From: Ardenticatenaceae bacterium
GTDB lineage: Bacteria; Chloroflexota; Anaerolineae; Promineifilales; Promineifilaceae
Direction of reading: 5' to 3'
DNA length: 64,000 nucleotides
NCBI GenBank assembly: GCA_030065875.1
Contig: JASJCR010000021.1
Location: 1-64,000 of the forward strand
A program made the position numbers and the translations under genes. Of the stretch, positions 8,913 through 16,607 are shown piece after piece (position 1 is the first letter of the stretch; the number at the start of each line of letters is the position of its first letter). The notes under the pieces are model-generated. The model was not told the origin of the DNA, ran no database searches, and worked only from the letters and a program-made list of their open reading frames with translations.

Positions 8913-8943
8913 ATCGACTAATTATAGCCTAATTTTAGTCGAT
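8913..8943 (-). promoter_or_regulatory. Fic promoter: -10 box framed by a 9-bp inverted repeat
   Basis: On the minus strand a perfect TATAAT lies at 8926-8921, 15 bp before the Fic ATG. It falls between the arms ATCGACTAA (8913-8921) and TTAGTCGAT (8935-8943), an exact 9-bp inverted repeat; a third half-site AGTCGAT follows at 8944-8950. A protein bound here would block the promoter. The outer arm overlaps the stop codon of the upstream regulator. Confidence 0.65.
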
Positions 8944-11892
8944 AGTCGATTCTCGCCACTCGTGGGGCTCCGCGAGCGCAGTTCGCAGGTGGGCTATGGC
9001 TGTCTCAAAATCAAGCGTTTTCCCTTTTTCCCAGGCGGTCTGATACAAATCGGGGGGCATTTCCGCTTCTAAGGCGGGAAGCACCTGCTGGATATGCTGC
9101 GTGAAGAGCGGGATTGACTCCGGATGATGATAAACCATCGACAAAATCGATACGGCCGTTTCCTGATCGGCAAATAGTTCCGGGTGTTCAGCCACTCGTG
9201 AATGAATAAACCCAAGGGTCTGCCATTCCTGACCGAGAGCCAGATGCCACTCGAGAGCATCGAACTGCTGGCCTGAAGCAAGATCCTGCTGGCCGATTTC
9301 CATATAAATTTCGGCCAATTTATCGGCAGCGATGGTGATCTGATACAGATTTTTCCAGCTTTTGGCGATATTCAGACAGCATTGTCCGTAATAAACAGCC
9401 TGTTCGTAGTCGGAACAGGTACGGTAAATTGAGCTCAGCGACCAAAGAAGGGTAAAGATCGGATCACTTCCGGGCAAGCGACGTTCAAAATATATCAGCA
9501 AATCTTTTAATTTGCCTGCTGTTGTTTCGTCTGCCCGATCAAAGAAGACATCAATCGACAGAAGGTAGACCTCAGACAATTTGATCCACTGCTCGTCCCC
9601 GGTTTCAACAGCGGATTCATACCGCTTTTGAGCCCACTTCACAGATTCAGAATATTTCATTCGGGATTCCAGCCACATCACATTGTAACCCCAGAACAGC
9701 AGCCGGGGATCCCCATATGCTTCCAAATCAGATATGAGCGAGTTCAATTGACCTGTGGATGCAAACTTATCAAAGTGGAATAGGACAAAGGTTTCAAGCA
9801 GTCGCAGGTAAAGCAGACTCCACTCCTGTTCCTGCACCGCGTGCTCGCGCACCACCTGAATTGCCTCCTGCAGCACCTGTTGTGGATGCCCACCCTGGTC
9901 AAATATCAGGGCCACAAGACCAGGTGCCAAATTCGACAGTTCGCTGCCGCCGCCCTGCTTCATGGCATTGGTCCAGGCCCAGCGGATATTGTCCTCATCG
10001 GCCGCGATCCGCTCAGAAACATAACTTGGATATAGGTAGCCGGATTTCCGGACTTCCTCTTCCACCAGACGGCTGAAATAGCGGCCGTGAGCACGACAGG
10101 TCTGTTCACTTTCGCCCGCTTCGTAGAGGCGGCGTGCGGCAAACTGGCGCAGCAGTTCGTGTATGTTGTAGCGGCCACCTGCAGTGCGGTGGAGCAGAGA
10201 TTTATTCAATAGAGTCAACAGGATCCGCAGGTTGGCCCCAGCCACGCTTTCCGCCGCTTCTCGGGTAAAACCACCGCGGAAAACGCTCAGACGGGACAAA
10301 ACCGCCTGTTCAGCCGGTGAAAGGCCCTGCCAGCTTCCGGCAAAAACCGCCTGCATGCTCCGCTGCCGGAGGGGCAGATCAGCTAGATCGGCCGCCAGAA
10401 AATCAAGGCCGGCTTCGATTTCGGCCGCGATCTCGGCCGGCGTTAGCAAGGTCAGCCAGGCGGCGGCCAATATCAACCCCAACGGCATCCCTTCAACCAG
10501 CCGGCAGATGCGAATCACATCCCCAACGTTCTCTTCGTTTAAAGAAAATTCCTGACGGGCGCGCTGACCGCTGTCGACAAACAGCCGGACGGCGTTAAAG
10601 GAGATCGCGTCGGTGGGGGAAGGTCGTGCCGGAAAAGCGAGTCCGCCCAGCTCGTAACGGCTCTCGCTAGACAGGCTGAGCCGCTGGCGAGAAGTGACCA
10701 GCAGATCGATGTGAGGGCAGTTCTGCAGCAGGTCGTTGAGCAGCGCTGCCCCATCTATCAGATGTTCAAAGTTATCGAGGATCAGCAGGAGCTGACGACG
10801 GCTAAGCCAGGCCAACAACTGTGGCCAAACCGGGTGTTCTGAATCTGGAGGAAAATAATCGAGGGCGGCGGCAACGGCCGACTTGATATCTTCTGCTTGG
10901 TGCAGAGGAGCCAGGTCAACGAAGGTAACCCCATCCGGATAGCTCTCCAGGAGGACCTTACCGGTGGCCAGAGCCAGGCGCGTTTTGCCCATCCCGCCGG
11001 GGGCCACGATCGTCACCAGCCGCTGGCGCTCCTGGGTCAGCAGGCGGCTAAGTTCGGTCACTTCGAGTTCCCGGCCGATAAACGGGGTGGTGTCAACCGG
11101 TAGATTATGCCGAATTTTGACCGGCGGCCGCTGCGGTTCTGCCGCGGGGATTGGACGCAGCCGCCCGGCCTCGATCTCTTCGCGCAGGGCAACCGTTTCC
11201 GGGGCCGGCACGACACCGAGTTCTTCTTCTAACACTGCACGACACGCGTCAAATTGAAGCAGGGCACTGCCCCGATCGCCACCCAGCGCCAACGCTCGCA
11301 TCAGCTGCTGATGGGCGGTTTCCCGCCACGGCTCAAGGTGGAGTTGGCGGCGAGCGATCATCTGTGCCCGATCATACCGGCCGCGCTGCAGGTGATCCTC
11401 CCCCAGCTCAAACATGGCCTCCACAGCCAGATAATGAAGCTGCTCCCGCTCCCGCCGCAGCCAATCTTCAAACGACAGGCTGTCGCAGGTGAATCCCGGC
11501 AGAAGTTCGTCCTGATAAAGATCCGCGGCCGCGGCCAGGTCACCTGTTTCAACCGCCTCCAAAAACCGGCAAACATCCAGATGATAATTCCCGTCGGGAT
11601 TAAACTGCACCGTTTGCCTGCTGACCAGCAGAAACGGCCGGTCAGGCTCCCCGAGATCCCCCAGCAGCCGGCGCAGCTGGTAAAGCGCCTGGCGCAGGTT
11701 ATTGCGGGCCACGCTTTCCGGTTCGTCCGGCCAAAAAAGAGCGGCCAGCACTTCGCGCGGGTGGGGCCGGTCATTTTGCAGCGCAAGATAAACCAGCAGT
11801 CCCTGATTATTGGCCGAGCGAAAGTGAGTGATCGGCCGATCGTCCAGCGTGACGAGCAGGTTGCCAAAGAATGTCATTTCAAGCTTGGCCAT
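8935..11892 (-). CDS. SARP/BTAD-type transcriptional regulator with STAND ATPase and TPR-like region
   Basis: About 985 residues from the ATG at 11892 (MAKLEMTFFG). Order: OmpR-like winged helix (1-95, WPDEPESVARNNLRQALYQLRRLL), bacterial transcriptional activation domain (105-245, LYQDELLPGF ... EELGVVPAPET), NB-ARC/STAND ATPase with Walker A APGGMGKTR (around 300) and LLLILDNFEHL as Walker B, then a helical repeat region. Such proteins activate genes after ATP-dependent oligomerisation in response to an unknown ligand. A TATAAT box lies only 6 bp before the chosen ATG, with no Shine-Dalgarno, suggesting a leaderless message. Fic follows on the same strand. Confidence 0.85.
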   Translation of the reverse strand: MAKLEMTFFGNLLVTLDDRPITHFRSANNQGLLVYLALQNDRPHPREVLAALFWPDEPESVARNNLRQALYQLRRLLGDLGEPDRPFLLVSRQTVQFNPDGNYHLDVCRFLEAVETGDLAAAADLYQDELLPGFTCDSLSFEDWLRREREQLHYLAVEAMFELGEDHLQRGRYDRAQMIARRQLHLEPWRETAHQQLMRALALGGDRGSALLQFDACRAVLEEELGVVPAPETVALREEIEAGRLRPIPAAEPQRPPVKIRHNLPVDTTPFIGRELEVTELSRLLTQERQRLVTIVAPGGMGKTRLALATGKVLLESYPDGVTFVDLAPLHQAEDIKSAVAAALDYFPPDSEHPVWPQLLAWLSRRQLLLILDNFEHLIDGAALLNDLLQNCPHIDLLVTSRQRLSLSSESRYELGGLAFPARPSPTDAISFNAVRLFVDSGQRARQEFSLNEENVGDVIRICRLVEGMPLGLILAAAWLTLLTPAEIAAEIEAGLDFLAADLADLPLRQRSMQAVFAGSWQGLSPAEQAVLSRLSVFRGGFTREAAESVAGANLRILLTLLNKSLLHRTAGGRYNIHELLRQFAARRLYEAGESEQTCRAHGRYFSRLVEEEVRKSGYLYPSYVSERIAADEDNIRWAWTNAMKQGGGSELSNLAPGLVALIFDQGGHPQQVLQEAIQVVREHAVQEQEWSLLYLRLLETFVLFHFDKFASTGQLNSLISDLEAYGDPRLLFWGYNVMWLESRMKYSESVKWAQKRYESAVETGDEQWIKLSEVYLLSIDVFFDRADETTAGKLKDLLIYFERRLPGSDPIFTLLWSLSSIYRTCSDYEQAVYYGQCCLNIAKSWKNLYQITIAADKLAEIYMEIGQQDLASGQQFDALEWHLALGQEWQTLGFIHSRVAEHPELFADQETAVSILSMVYHHPESIPLFTQHIQQVLPALEAEMPPDLYQTAWEKGKTLDFETAIAHLRTALAEPHEWRESTID

Positions 11893-12012
11893 AACCAAAT
11901 TATACACGGTTAGAGGCGTGATAACGATGCGGGCAGCAGGTGCTAACGGACCGGTGACGGCGTGAAAACGGCCTCGTTCTAAAGTGTCATCATCTGATTA
12001 AACCGGAGAAAG

Positions 12013-12507
12013 ATGATGATTAACGGCCTGGAAACTTCAACGATCACCCAGTTCGGATTAAAGAAGGAAACGCCGCTGGAGATGCGGCGCAAAGTAAGCC
12101 AGCTCTTTTTGCAAGCGCGGCGGCAGGCTCGACGGCGGACCTTGTGGCAGCGGCTGCGCGGTCGGGAGAACCAGCTGCAAACCCTGTCAAAAATTGAAGG
12201 GCGGGTGCGCCAGCCGGCCGGGCAGGCTGGGGTAGTGCACGTTCCTCTGGAAAAAATCATTGGCAGCGAGGGGCGGACGGGTGATTTTGACGGCGCGTTT
12301 AACCCGCTGGCCGGTCACATCCGCGAGCGCTGGATCGGCATTGCCGCTGCCCGCCACGCAGGCACGCCATTGCCTCCGGTTGAGTTAATTCAGGTTGGGG
12401 ATCATTTTTATGTGCGGGACGGCCATCACCGGGTCTCGGTAGCCCGAGCGGCCGGTCAGGCCGAAATTGAAGCGCGAATTTTGTACGCACTGGTGGCGAA
12501 CTGTTAA
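12013..12507 (+). CDS. ParB/sulfiredoxin-fold N-terminal domain protein
   Basis: 164 residues. The N-terminal 70 residues are basic and helical (ARRQARRRTLWQRLRGRENQ). Then comes a ParB-like domain: VPLEKIIGSEGR ... FNPLAGHIRERW ... LPPVELIQVGDHFYVRDGHHRVSVARAAG. The GHHR motif in VRDGHHRVS is the typical nucleotide-binding signature of ParB/Srx folds. This is a stand-alone form, not a chromosome-partition ParB, because the helix-turn-helix half is absent. GGAGAAAG precedes the ATG. Its function is unknown. A strong hairpin follows immediately. Confidence 0.75.
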   Translation: MMINGLETSTITQFGLKKETPLEMRRKVSQLFLQARRQARRRTLWQRLRGRENQLQTLSKIEGRVRQPAGQAGVVHVPLEKIIGSEGRTGDFDGAFNPLAGHIRERWIGIAAARHAGTPLPPVELIQVGDHFYVRDGHHRVSVARAAGQAEIEARILYALVANC

Positions 12508-12521
12508 CGGAAGGGCATAGG

Positions 12522-12555
12522 CAACCCCCAAAAGAACCAAAACTTTTGGGGGTTG
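12522..12555. terminator. Bidirectional hairpin between convergent genes
   Basis: A perfect 13-bp stem (CAACCCCCAAAAG paired with CTTTTGGGGGTTG) with an 8-nt loop lies between the stop codons of the convergent ParB-like and repeat-protein genes. No long T-tract follows on either side, so termination strength is uncertain. Confidence 0.7.
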
Positions 12556-12571
12556 GGCAGGTCTGGGCTCG

Positions 12572-13066
12572 TTAAGGTGCGATGTCGCTCCCGTACGTGC
12601 TACCCCAATATTCAAGTGATTGCTGATAGCTTGGAACCGGAAGTTCAACCGGCGCGATATCGCTGGCATACGTTCCGCCCCAATACACCAGCGACTGTTG
12701 ATAAGTGGGAGCTGGAATCTCAAGCGACTCAATGTCGCTGCCATATGTTGCGGCCCAATCTGTCAATGATAAGCTGCTTACTGGAGCGGCAATCTCGAAT
12801 GGTTCGATGTCGCTGCTGTATGTTTCGGCCCAGTAGATCAATGATGCATTAGCGGCGGGAGCCGGAATGTCAAACGGCTCAATATCACTCCCATACGTTT
12901 CGGCCCAGTATGCTTGTGCGACGCTGAGGTCGGTCTCCTGAGTGCCACCGGTAAACGGGGTAAAGCCGTCTGGTGACACGACAAAACGATTAACGATCCA
13001 GCCAAAGAGGAGCACCGCGAGGATCAAAACAAGCGGCCGTGGATCAAATTCCCGTCGAGTTAACAT
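12572..13066 (-). CDS. Membrane-anchored protein with 25-residue tandem repeats
   Basis: 164 residues, with a strong AGGAGGG six bases before the ATG. An N-terminal signal anchor (PLVLILAVLLFGWIVNRFVV) is followed by four and a half repeats of about 25 residues, with consensus YWAxTYGSDIEPxEIPAPxxxxS. The repeats are near-exact in period (75 bp at DNA level) and end at the stop codon inside the fifth copy (YWGSTYGSDIAP). The orientation predicted is N-in with the repeats outside. I do not recognise the family; the regular W, Y, D and P spacing suggests an extended surface stalk. Expansion or contraction by recombination between repeats is likely. Confidence 0.65.
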   Translation of the reverse strand: MLTRREFDPRPLVLILAVLLFGWIVNRFVVSPDGFTPFTGGTQETDLSVAQAYWAETYGSDIEPFDIPAPAANASLIYWAETYSSDIEPFEIAAPVSSLSLTDWAATYGSDIESLEIPAPTYQQSLVYWGGTYASDIAPVELPVPSYQQSLEYWGSTYGSDIAP

Positions 13067-13246
13067 CGGAACCCTCCTTTCCCATAAAAGGGAATTTCTG
13101 TTAACCGGGTGCCAGAAAAACGAAGATTATTTGAATAAAAAAAATGCAGGTTTAGAACCCATTAACAGAAGAGGGGTGCATCGAATTGATGGATGCGGTA
13201 ATTGAAAACATTATAAATGATTCGCTCATTTCCTGTCTATACTAGG

Positions 13247-13252
13247 TATAAT
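13247..13252 (+). promoter_or_regulatory. -10 box six bases before the nitroreductase ATG (leaderless start)
   Basis: TATAAT at 13247-13252 would start transcription at or next to the A of the ATG at 13259. No Shine-Dalgarno sequence is present. No good -35 is seen. The P450 gene (TATAAT 16593-16598, ATG 16608) and the BTAD gene show the same layout. Confidence 0.5.
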
Positions 13253-13258
13253 GACGCT

Positions 13259-14029
13259 ATGCTTGATTTAGCTAATTCCCACCGTTCCATTCGATCTTAT
13301 ACCTCTCAGAATATAGATGATTCCCTGTTGAACGACCTGCTTACGGCCGGGCTGCGCAGCTCCAGCTCCGGCAACATGCAGACCTGGTCGGTCGTGGTGA
13401 CCCGCGACCCAGACCGCAAACGGCAGCTGTATGAAGCCCATCGAAAGCAGGGCATGATCTTGGAAGCGCCGGTTGTATTGACTTTTTGTGCCGACGTCTT
13501 TCGCATGCGCGAGTGGATTCGGATCAATGAATCAAAGCAGAGCTTTGACGATTTGCTGGGCTTTTTGACCGGCGCGGTTGATGCCGTGGTTGCCGCCCAG
13601 ACCATTTGCCTAGCCGCCGAGTCCGTCGGTCTGGGGATCTGCTACATGGGTACCACCTGGTGGGCGGCCGATCAACTGATCGAGCTGCTCGAACTGCCCA
13701 AGGGGGTTTTCCCGGTCACCAGCGTGGTAATGGGGTATCCAGCTGAAGATCCTCCCCTGCGCGATCGGCTGCCGCTGGAGCTGTTGGTTCATCGAGAGAC
13801 GTACAAACAGCTTACGGATGAGGAAATTCGTCGCCTGCACGCTGAACGGGAAGAAAAGGCGTGGGCCCGCTATAATTCATTCGAGTCACTACGGCAGCGT
13901 TTGGCTGAAGCCGGGATAATCCGCGTGACCGACTTCTACACGTCAAAATTCAAGTACTCCAAGGAACTCCATCGGGAAGTTAGCGAGATGCTAATCAAAA
14001 CACTAAGAGCGCAGGGTCTGTGGCTTTAA
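13259..14029 (+). CDS. Nitroreductase family flavoprotein
   Basis: 256 residues from the ATG at 13259 (MLDLANSHRSIRSYT); the upstream in-frame ATG at 13217 lies before the -10 box and is unlikely. The family signatures are SHRSIRSYTSQNIDD (FMN phosphate binding), the SSSSGNMQTWSVV loop, and GLGICYMGTTWW. The total length and C-terminal extension (ERLRRLHAEREEKAWARYNSFESLRQRL) fit the NfsA/FRP-type branch. It probably reduces nitro compounds or quinones with NAD(P)H; the natural substrate cannot be predicted. Isolated from its neighbours by AT-rich inverted repeats. Confidence 0.85.
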   Translation: MLDLANSHRSIRSYTSQNIDDSLLNDLLTAGLRSSSSGNMQTWSVVVTRDPDRKRQLYEAHRKQGMILEAPVVLTFCADVFRMREWIRINESKQSFDDLLGFLTGAVDAVVAAQTICLAAESVGLGICYMGTTWWAADQLIELLELPKGVFPVTSVVMGYPAEDPPLRDRLPLELLVHRETYKQLTDEEIRRLHAEREEKAWARYNSFESLRQRLAEAGIIRVTDFYTSKFKYSKELHREVSEMLIKTLRAQGLWL

Positions 14030-14031
14030 GG

Positions 14032-14103
14032 AGTAAAAAGTTAAAAGTATAAAGCTTAAAGAAAGATGATTTACTGTCAGGGAACGACTTTAAACTTTTT
14101 ACT
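14032..14103. repeat. AT-rich long inverted repeat, left of methyltransferase
   Basis: AGTAAAAAGTT (14032-14042) and AACTTTTTACT (14093-14103) are exact complements. The segment is rich in AAAGTTAAAAGT-type words. A related inverted repeat lies on the other side of the methyltransferase at about 14953-15028, so the two frame the gene. A transcript of this region could form a long hairpin. Confidence 0.6.
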
Positions 14104-14236
14104 AAAAACCGTATTTGACTTGTAAAAATTCAAGTCCTGTTAAAATCCTGCTTTCGACAAGCTCAGACTGCGCAATTTAGCGGTGGCTGAGCCCGTTGAA
14201 ACCACCGAGTACCTGATAGTTATTTTGGCTTTTAAA

Positions 14237-14956
14237 ATGATTAAAATCGATCCGGAAAACATCGAATTAACCACCCTTCTGAAGTTCACTGGGTCGCTGT
14301 CCGTGAAACGGGTGCTTGAAGTGGGCTGCGGCGACGGTCGCTTAACCTGGCAATACGCGAGTCTGGCCAGGGAAGTCGTGGGGATTGATCCCGATCAAGA
14401 GCAAATTGCGGCCGCCAATCAAAACAGGCCCAGCCACGTCCATTTTCTGGCCGCTGATATCATCGACTTTCACGACCCTCTCCCGTTCGACGTGGCCATT
14501 CTTTCCTGGTCTTTGTGATGAATCGCGGCAGAGAGCATGGTCGATGCTCTAAGAAAAATTAAAACGCTTCTCAAACCAAACGGGCTTCTCGTTGACATCC
14601 ATCCCATGGATCAGGTGATGCCGATTTACGTGCAGATCGGCCGTGAGATCCGGCCGGTGGGCGATATTGACGTGGAAAGTAAATTTACCAAATATCGCCA
14701 GGCGGACAAAGCGATCGCCACGGTTTTGCAGGAGGGGCTTTTTACCGTGCAGCGGAAAACGGCCGTTGACTTTTCTGTTTACTTTGATACGGTGGCTGAA
14801 TGCCGCCAATATCTGGCTGAAGAGTGGAGCAGCGCCAAACTCGCCGAAGAAAGCTGGCGGCAAATGACGGCCCTGATGAAATTAGAGGTCAACTTTAAGC
14901 AGATTTTTTATTCTGAAGGGATTAAGTTTTGCAGCCTGTGCCCGAAGGGTAGTTAA
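14237..14956 (+). pseudogene. Class I SAM methyltransferase interrupted by TGA TGA
   Basis: The first part (MIKIDPENIEL...) carries motif I, LEVGCGDGRLTWQYA, the acidic motif GIDPDQEQI and FDVAILSWSL, then meets two successive in-frame stops at 14516-14521. The same frame continues with IAAESMVDALRKIKTLLKPNGLLVDIHP, the expected post-motif sequence, to 14956. The spacing is conserved, so only the codons TGATGA break it; a family-like Cys-Glu at this point would need TGTGAA. Either the gene is inactivated or there are compensating base-calling errors. Other genes here end in TGA, so recoding is unlikely. Confidence 0.7.
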
Positions 14957-15030
14957 AAGTGAAAAGTTAAAAAAGGGCTGCTCCATAGAGATCCATCCCT
15001 TCTTCTCTTTTTATACTTTTCACTTTTTAC
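14953..15030. repeat. AT-rich long inverted repeat, right of methyltransferase
   Basis: AAAAGTGAAAAGT near the left end is exactly complementary to ACTTTTCACTTTT near the right end, with about 50 nt between them. It resembles the repeat at 14032-14103 and overlaps the intergenic space between the convergent methyltransferase remnant and the TetR gene, where it may serve as a terminator. Confidence 0.6.
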
Positions 15031-15615
15031 TTACTGGAGCACTCGCATCGCCTGCGTTGCCATACTAAACAAAGCTTCAGGGCTGTTGTTCATGCGGCCG
15101 ATCACCGACATCCCCTGCATCACCCCATTAAAAAATTGAGCCAGCTCTCGAGAATCGGCATCCTCCGCCAGATATCCGGCCGTTTTAGCCCCTTCAAAAT
15201 GATCGTAGAACGCGTCTTCGTTTCGCTGCAGCAGGTCGCTGAGCATCGCCTTAATCGCCTGATACCCTTCGTCGTCACGCGCCTCGGTCCCGCTGTTGGC
15301 CACCAGGCATCCCTGCCCGGTCTGAATGTGATATTCGGCCGTATCCAGTAAAGCGGCATTGACTCCTTTAATCGGATCGGGATCACTTTTGAGCATGTCT
15401 ATGAGGTGATTGAGGTTGCGCTCGTGATAAGTTTGCAGCGCCTGACGAAACAACGCCTCTTTATTGCCAAACGCCTGGTAGAGACTGGGGCGGTTAATAT
15501 TCATCGCCCCGGTTAAATCATCAAGCGAAGCACTCTCGTATCCCTTCTTAAAGAAAACGCCAATTGCCTGGTCTAATGCTGTATCAATGTTGAATTTGCG
15601 CGGTCTGCCGGCCAT
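15031..15615 (-). CDS. TetR-family transcriptional regulator
   Basis: 194 residues from MAGRPRKFNIDTAL. A standard TetR helix-turn-helix occupies residues 8-55 (AIGVFFKKGYESASLDDLTGAMNINRPSLYQAFGNKEALF), followed by a C-terminal ligand domain that resembles the RutR/AcrR group acting next to oxidoreductase genes. It is transcribed divergently from the SDR gene. Two copies of a TACYGATCRGTA palindrome lie between them, the likely autoregulatory and SDR operators. The effector is probably a substrate of the SDR or an electrophile. Confidence 0.88.
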   Translation of the reverse strand: MAGRPRKFNIDTALDQAIGVFFKKGYESASLDDLTGAMNINRPSLYQAFGNKEALFRQALQTYHERNLNHLIDMLKSDPDPIKGVNAALLDTAEYHIQTGQGCLVANSGTEARDDEGYQAIKAMLSDLLQRNEDAFYDHFEGAKTAGYLAEDADSRELAQFFNGVMQGMSVIGRMNNSPEALFSMATQAMRVLQ

Positions 15616-15637
15616 GGTTCTAACCTTTCTCATACTT

Positions 15638-15677
15638 TACTGATCGGTACAAAATAGATATACTTTACCGATCAGTA
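15638..15677. promoter_or_regulatory. Paired TetR-type operators between tetR-like and SDR genes
   Basis: TACTGATCGGTAC (15638-15650) and TACCGATCAGTAC (15665-15677) are near-palindromes with a 27-bp centre spacing; each reads as TACYGATCRGTA. They occupy the 100-bp divergent promoter region, so one regulator dimer pair could control both genes. Confidence 0.75.
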
Positions 15678-15714
15678 CAAAACACAAACATATTATACAC
15701 GAGGAATTAAAATT

Positions 15715-16452
15715 ATGACAGATCAAAACAAAGTGGCATTGGTAACCGGGGGCAGTCGCGGAATTGGGGCGGCAATCGCCAAACGGCTGGCCAAAGAGAA
15801 TATTACTGTGGCCTTGACCTATAATCGATCCCAGGACCAGGCTGAACAGGTGGTTAACGATATTCAGGCGGCCGGTGGCCAGGCGGTGGCCATTCAGGCT
15901 GACGCCAACAGTGCTGAACGGGTGATCGAATCCGTGGGAGAAGTCGTCAACCAATTTGGCAAAATTGATATCCTGGTTAATAACGCCGGTGTTTTTGGGA
16001 TGAAGCCGATTCAGCAGTCAACTTTGGCAGATTACGATGCCATGATGAACGTCAACGTGCGCGCGGTATTTGCGGCCGTGTCCGAAGCGGTTAAATCGAT
16101 GCCCACAGGCGGCCGGATCATTACGATCGGCAGCGTCAATGCGGACACCTTTCCCTTCCCAGGGATGGCCGTTTATGGCACGAGCAAAGCGGCCGTGCAG
16201 GCGCTCACCAAAGGGTGGGCGCGCGATTTAGGCGAACAGGGCATCACGGTAAATACGATTCAGCCAGGACCTATTGACACCGATATGAACCCGGCCGACG
16301 GGGATTTTGGACCTACGATGTCCAGCCTGACGGCCTTAAAGCGGTACGGTCAAGCGAATGAAATTGCCGATGTGGTCCAATTTTTGGCCAGCGAGCAGGC
16401 CAGCTATATTACCGGGGCAGCGATTGATGTGGATGGCGGGATGAGAATTTAA
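15715..16452 (+). CDS. SDR family NAD(P)-dependent oxidoreductase
   Basis: 245 residues, GAGG eight bases before the ATG. Classical short-chain dehydrogenase: the cofactor motif TGGSRGIG (10-17), NNAG (88-91), and the active site Ser (IGSVNAD), Tyr and Lys in YGTSKAA. It ends with the usual ITGAAIDVDGG. The Arg after TGGS and YNRSQ suggest NADP(H) preference. FabG-like overall, but placed alone beside a TetR gene, which points to inducible detoxification or a side pathway and not fatty-acid synthesis. Confidence 0.92.
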   Translation: MTDQNKVALVTGGSRGIGAAIAKRLAKENITVALTYNRSQDQAEQVVNDIQAAGGQAVAIQADANSAERVIESVGEVVNQFGKIDILVNNAGVFGMKPIQQSTLADYDAMMNVNVRAVFAAVSEAVKSMPTGGRIITIGSVNADTFPFPGMAVYGTSKAAVQALTKGWARDLGEQGITVNTIQPGPIDTDMNPADGDFGPTMSSLTALKRYGQANEIADVVQFLASEQASYITGAAIDVDGGMRI

Positions 16453-16486
16453 CCGCCGTGTGGCTAAAAACAAACCGCATGCTCTT

Positions 16487-16519
16487 AGATTGGGCCAATC
16501 TTGACGATTGGTCCAATCT
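16487..16519. repeat. REP palindrome, copy B
   Basis: Arm AGATTGGGCCAATC, loop TTGAC, arm GATTGGTCCAATCT, complementary except for one G:T pair. Located 35 bp after the SDR stop codon, where it could act as a terminator hairpin. Same family as the copies at 1798, 58044, 58303 and 58697. Confidence 0.8.
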
Positions 16520-16607
16520 CAAATCGTAGGGAGGGGAGTGTATCAGAGTGATGAAATTTCATTGATTTTCGATTTTTTAACCAAATTGCGCTTATAATCA
16601 CCCGGGA

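Noticed and set aside
14516-14521. UGA recoding as an amino acid
   Set aside because: Several intact genes end in TGA (for example 5900 and 27806), and no SECIS-like structure or suppressor gene was seen. A broken gene or base error is simpler.
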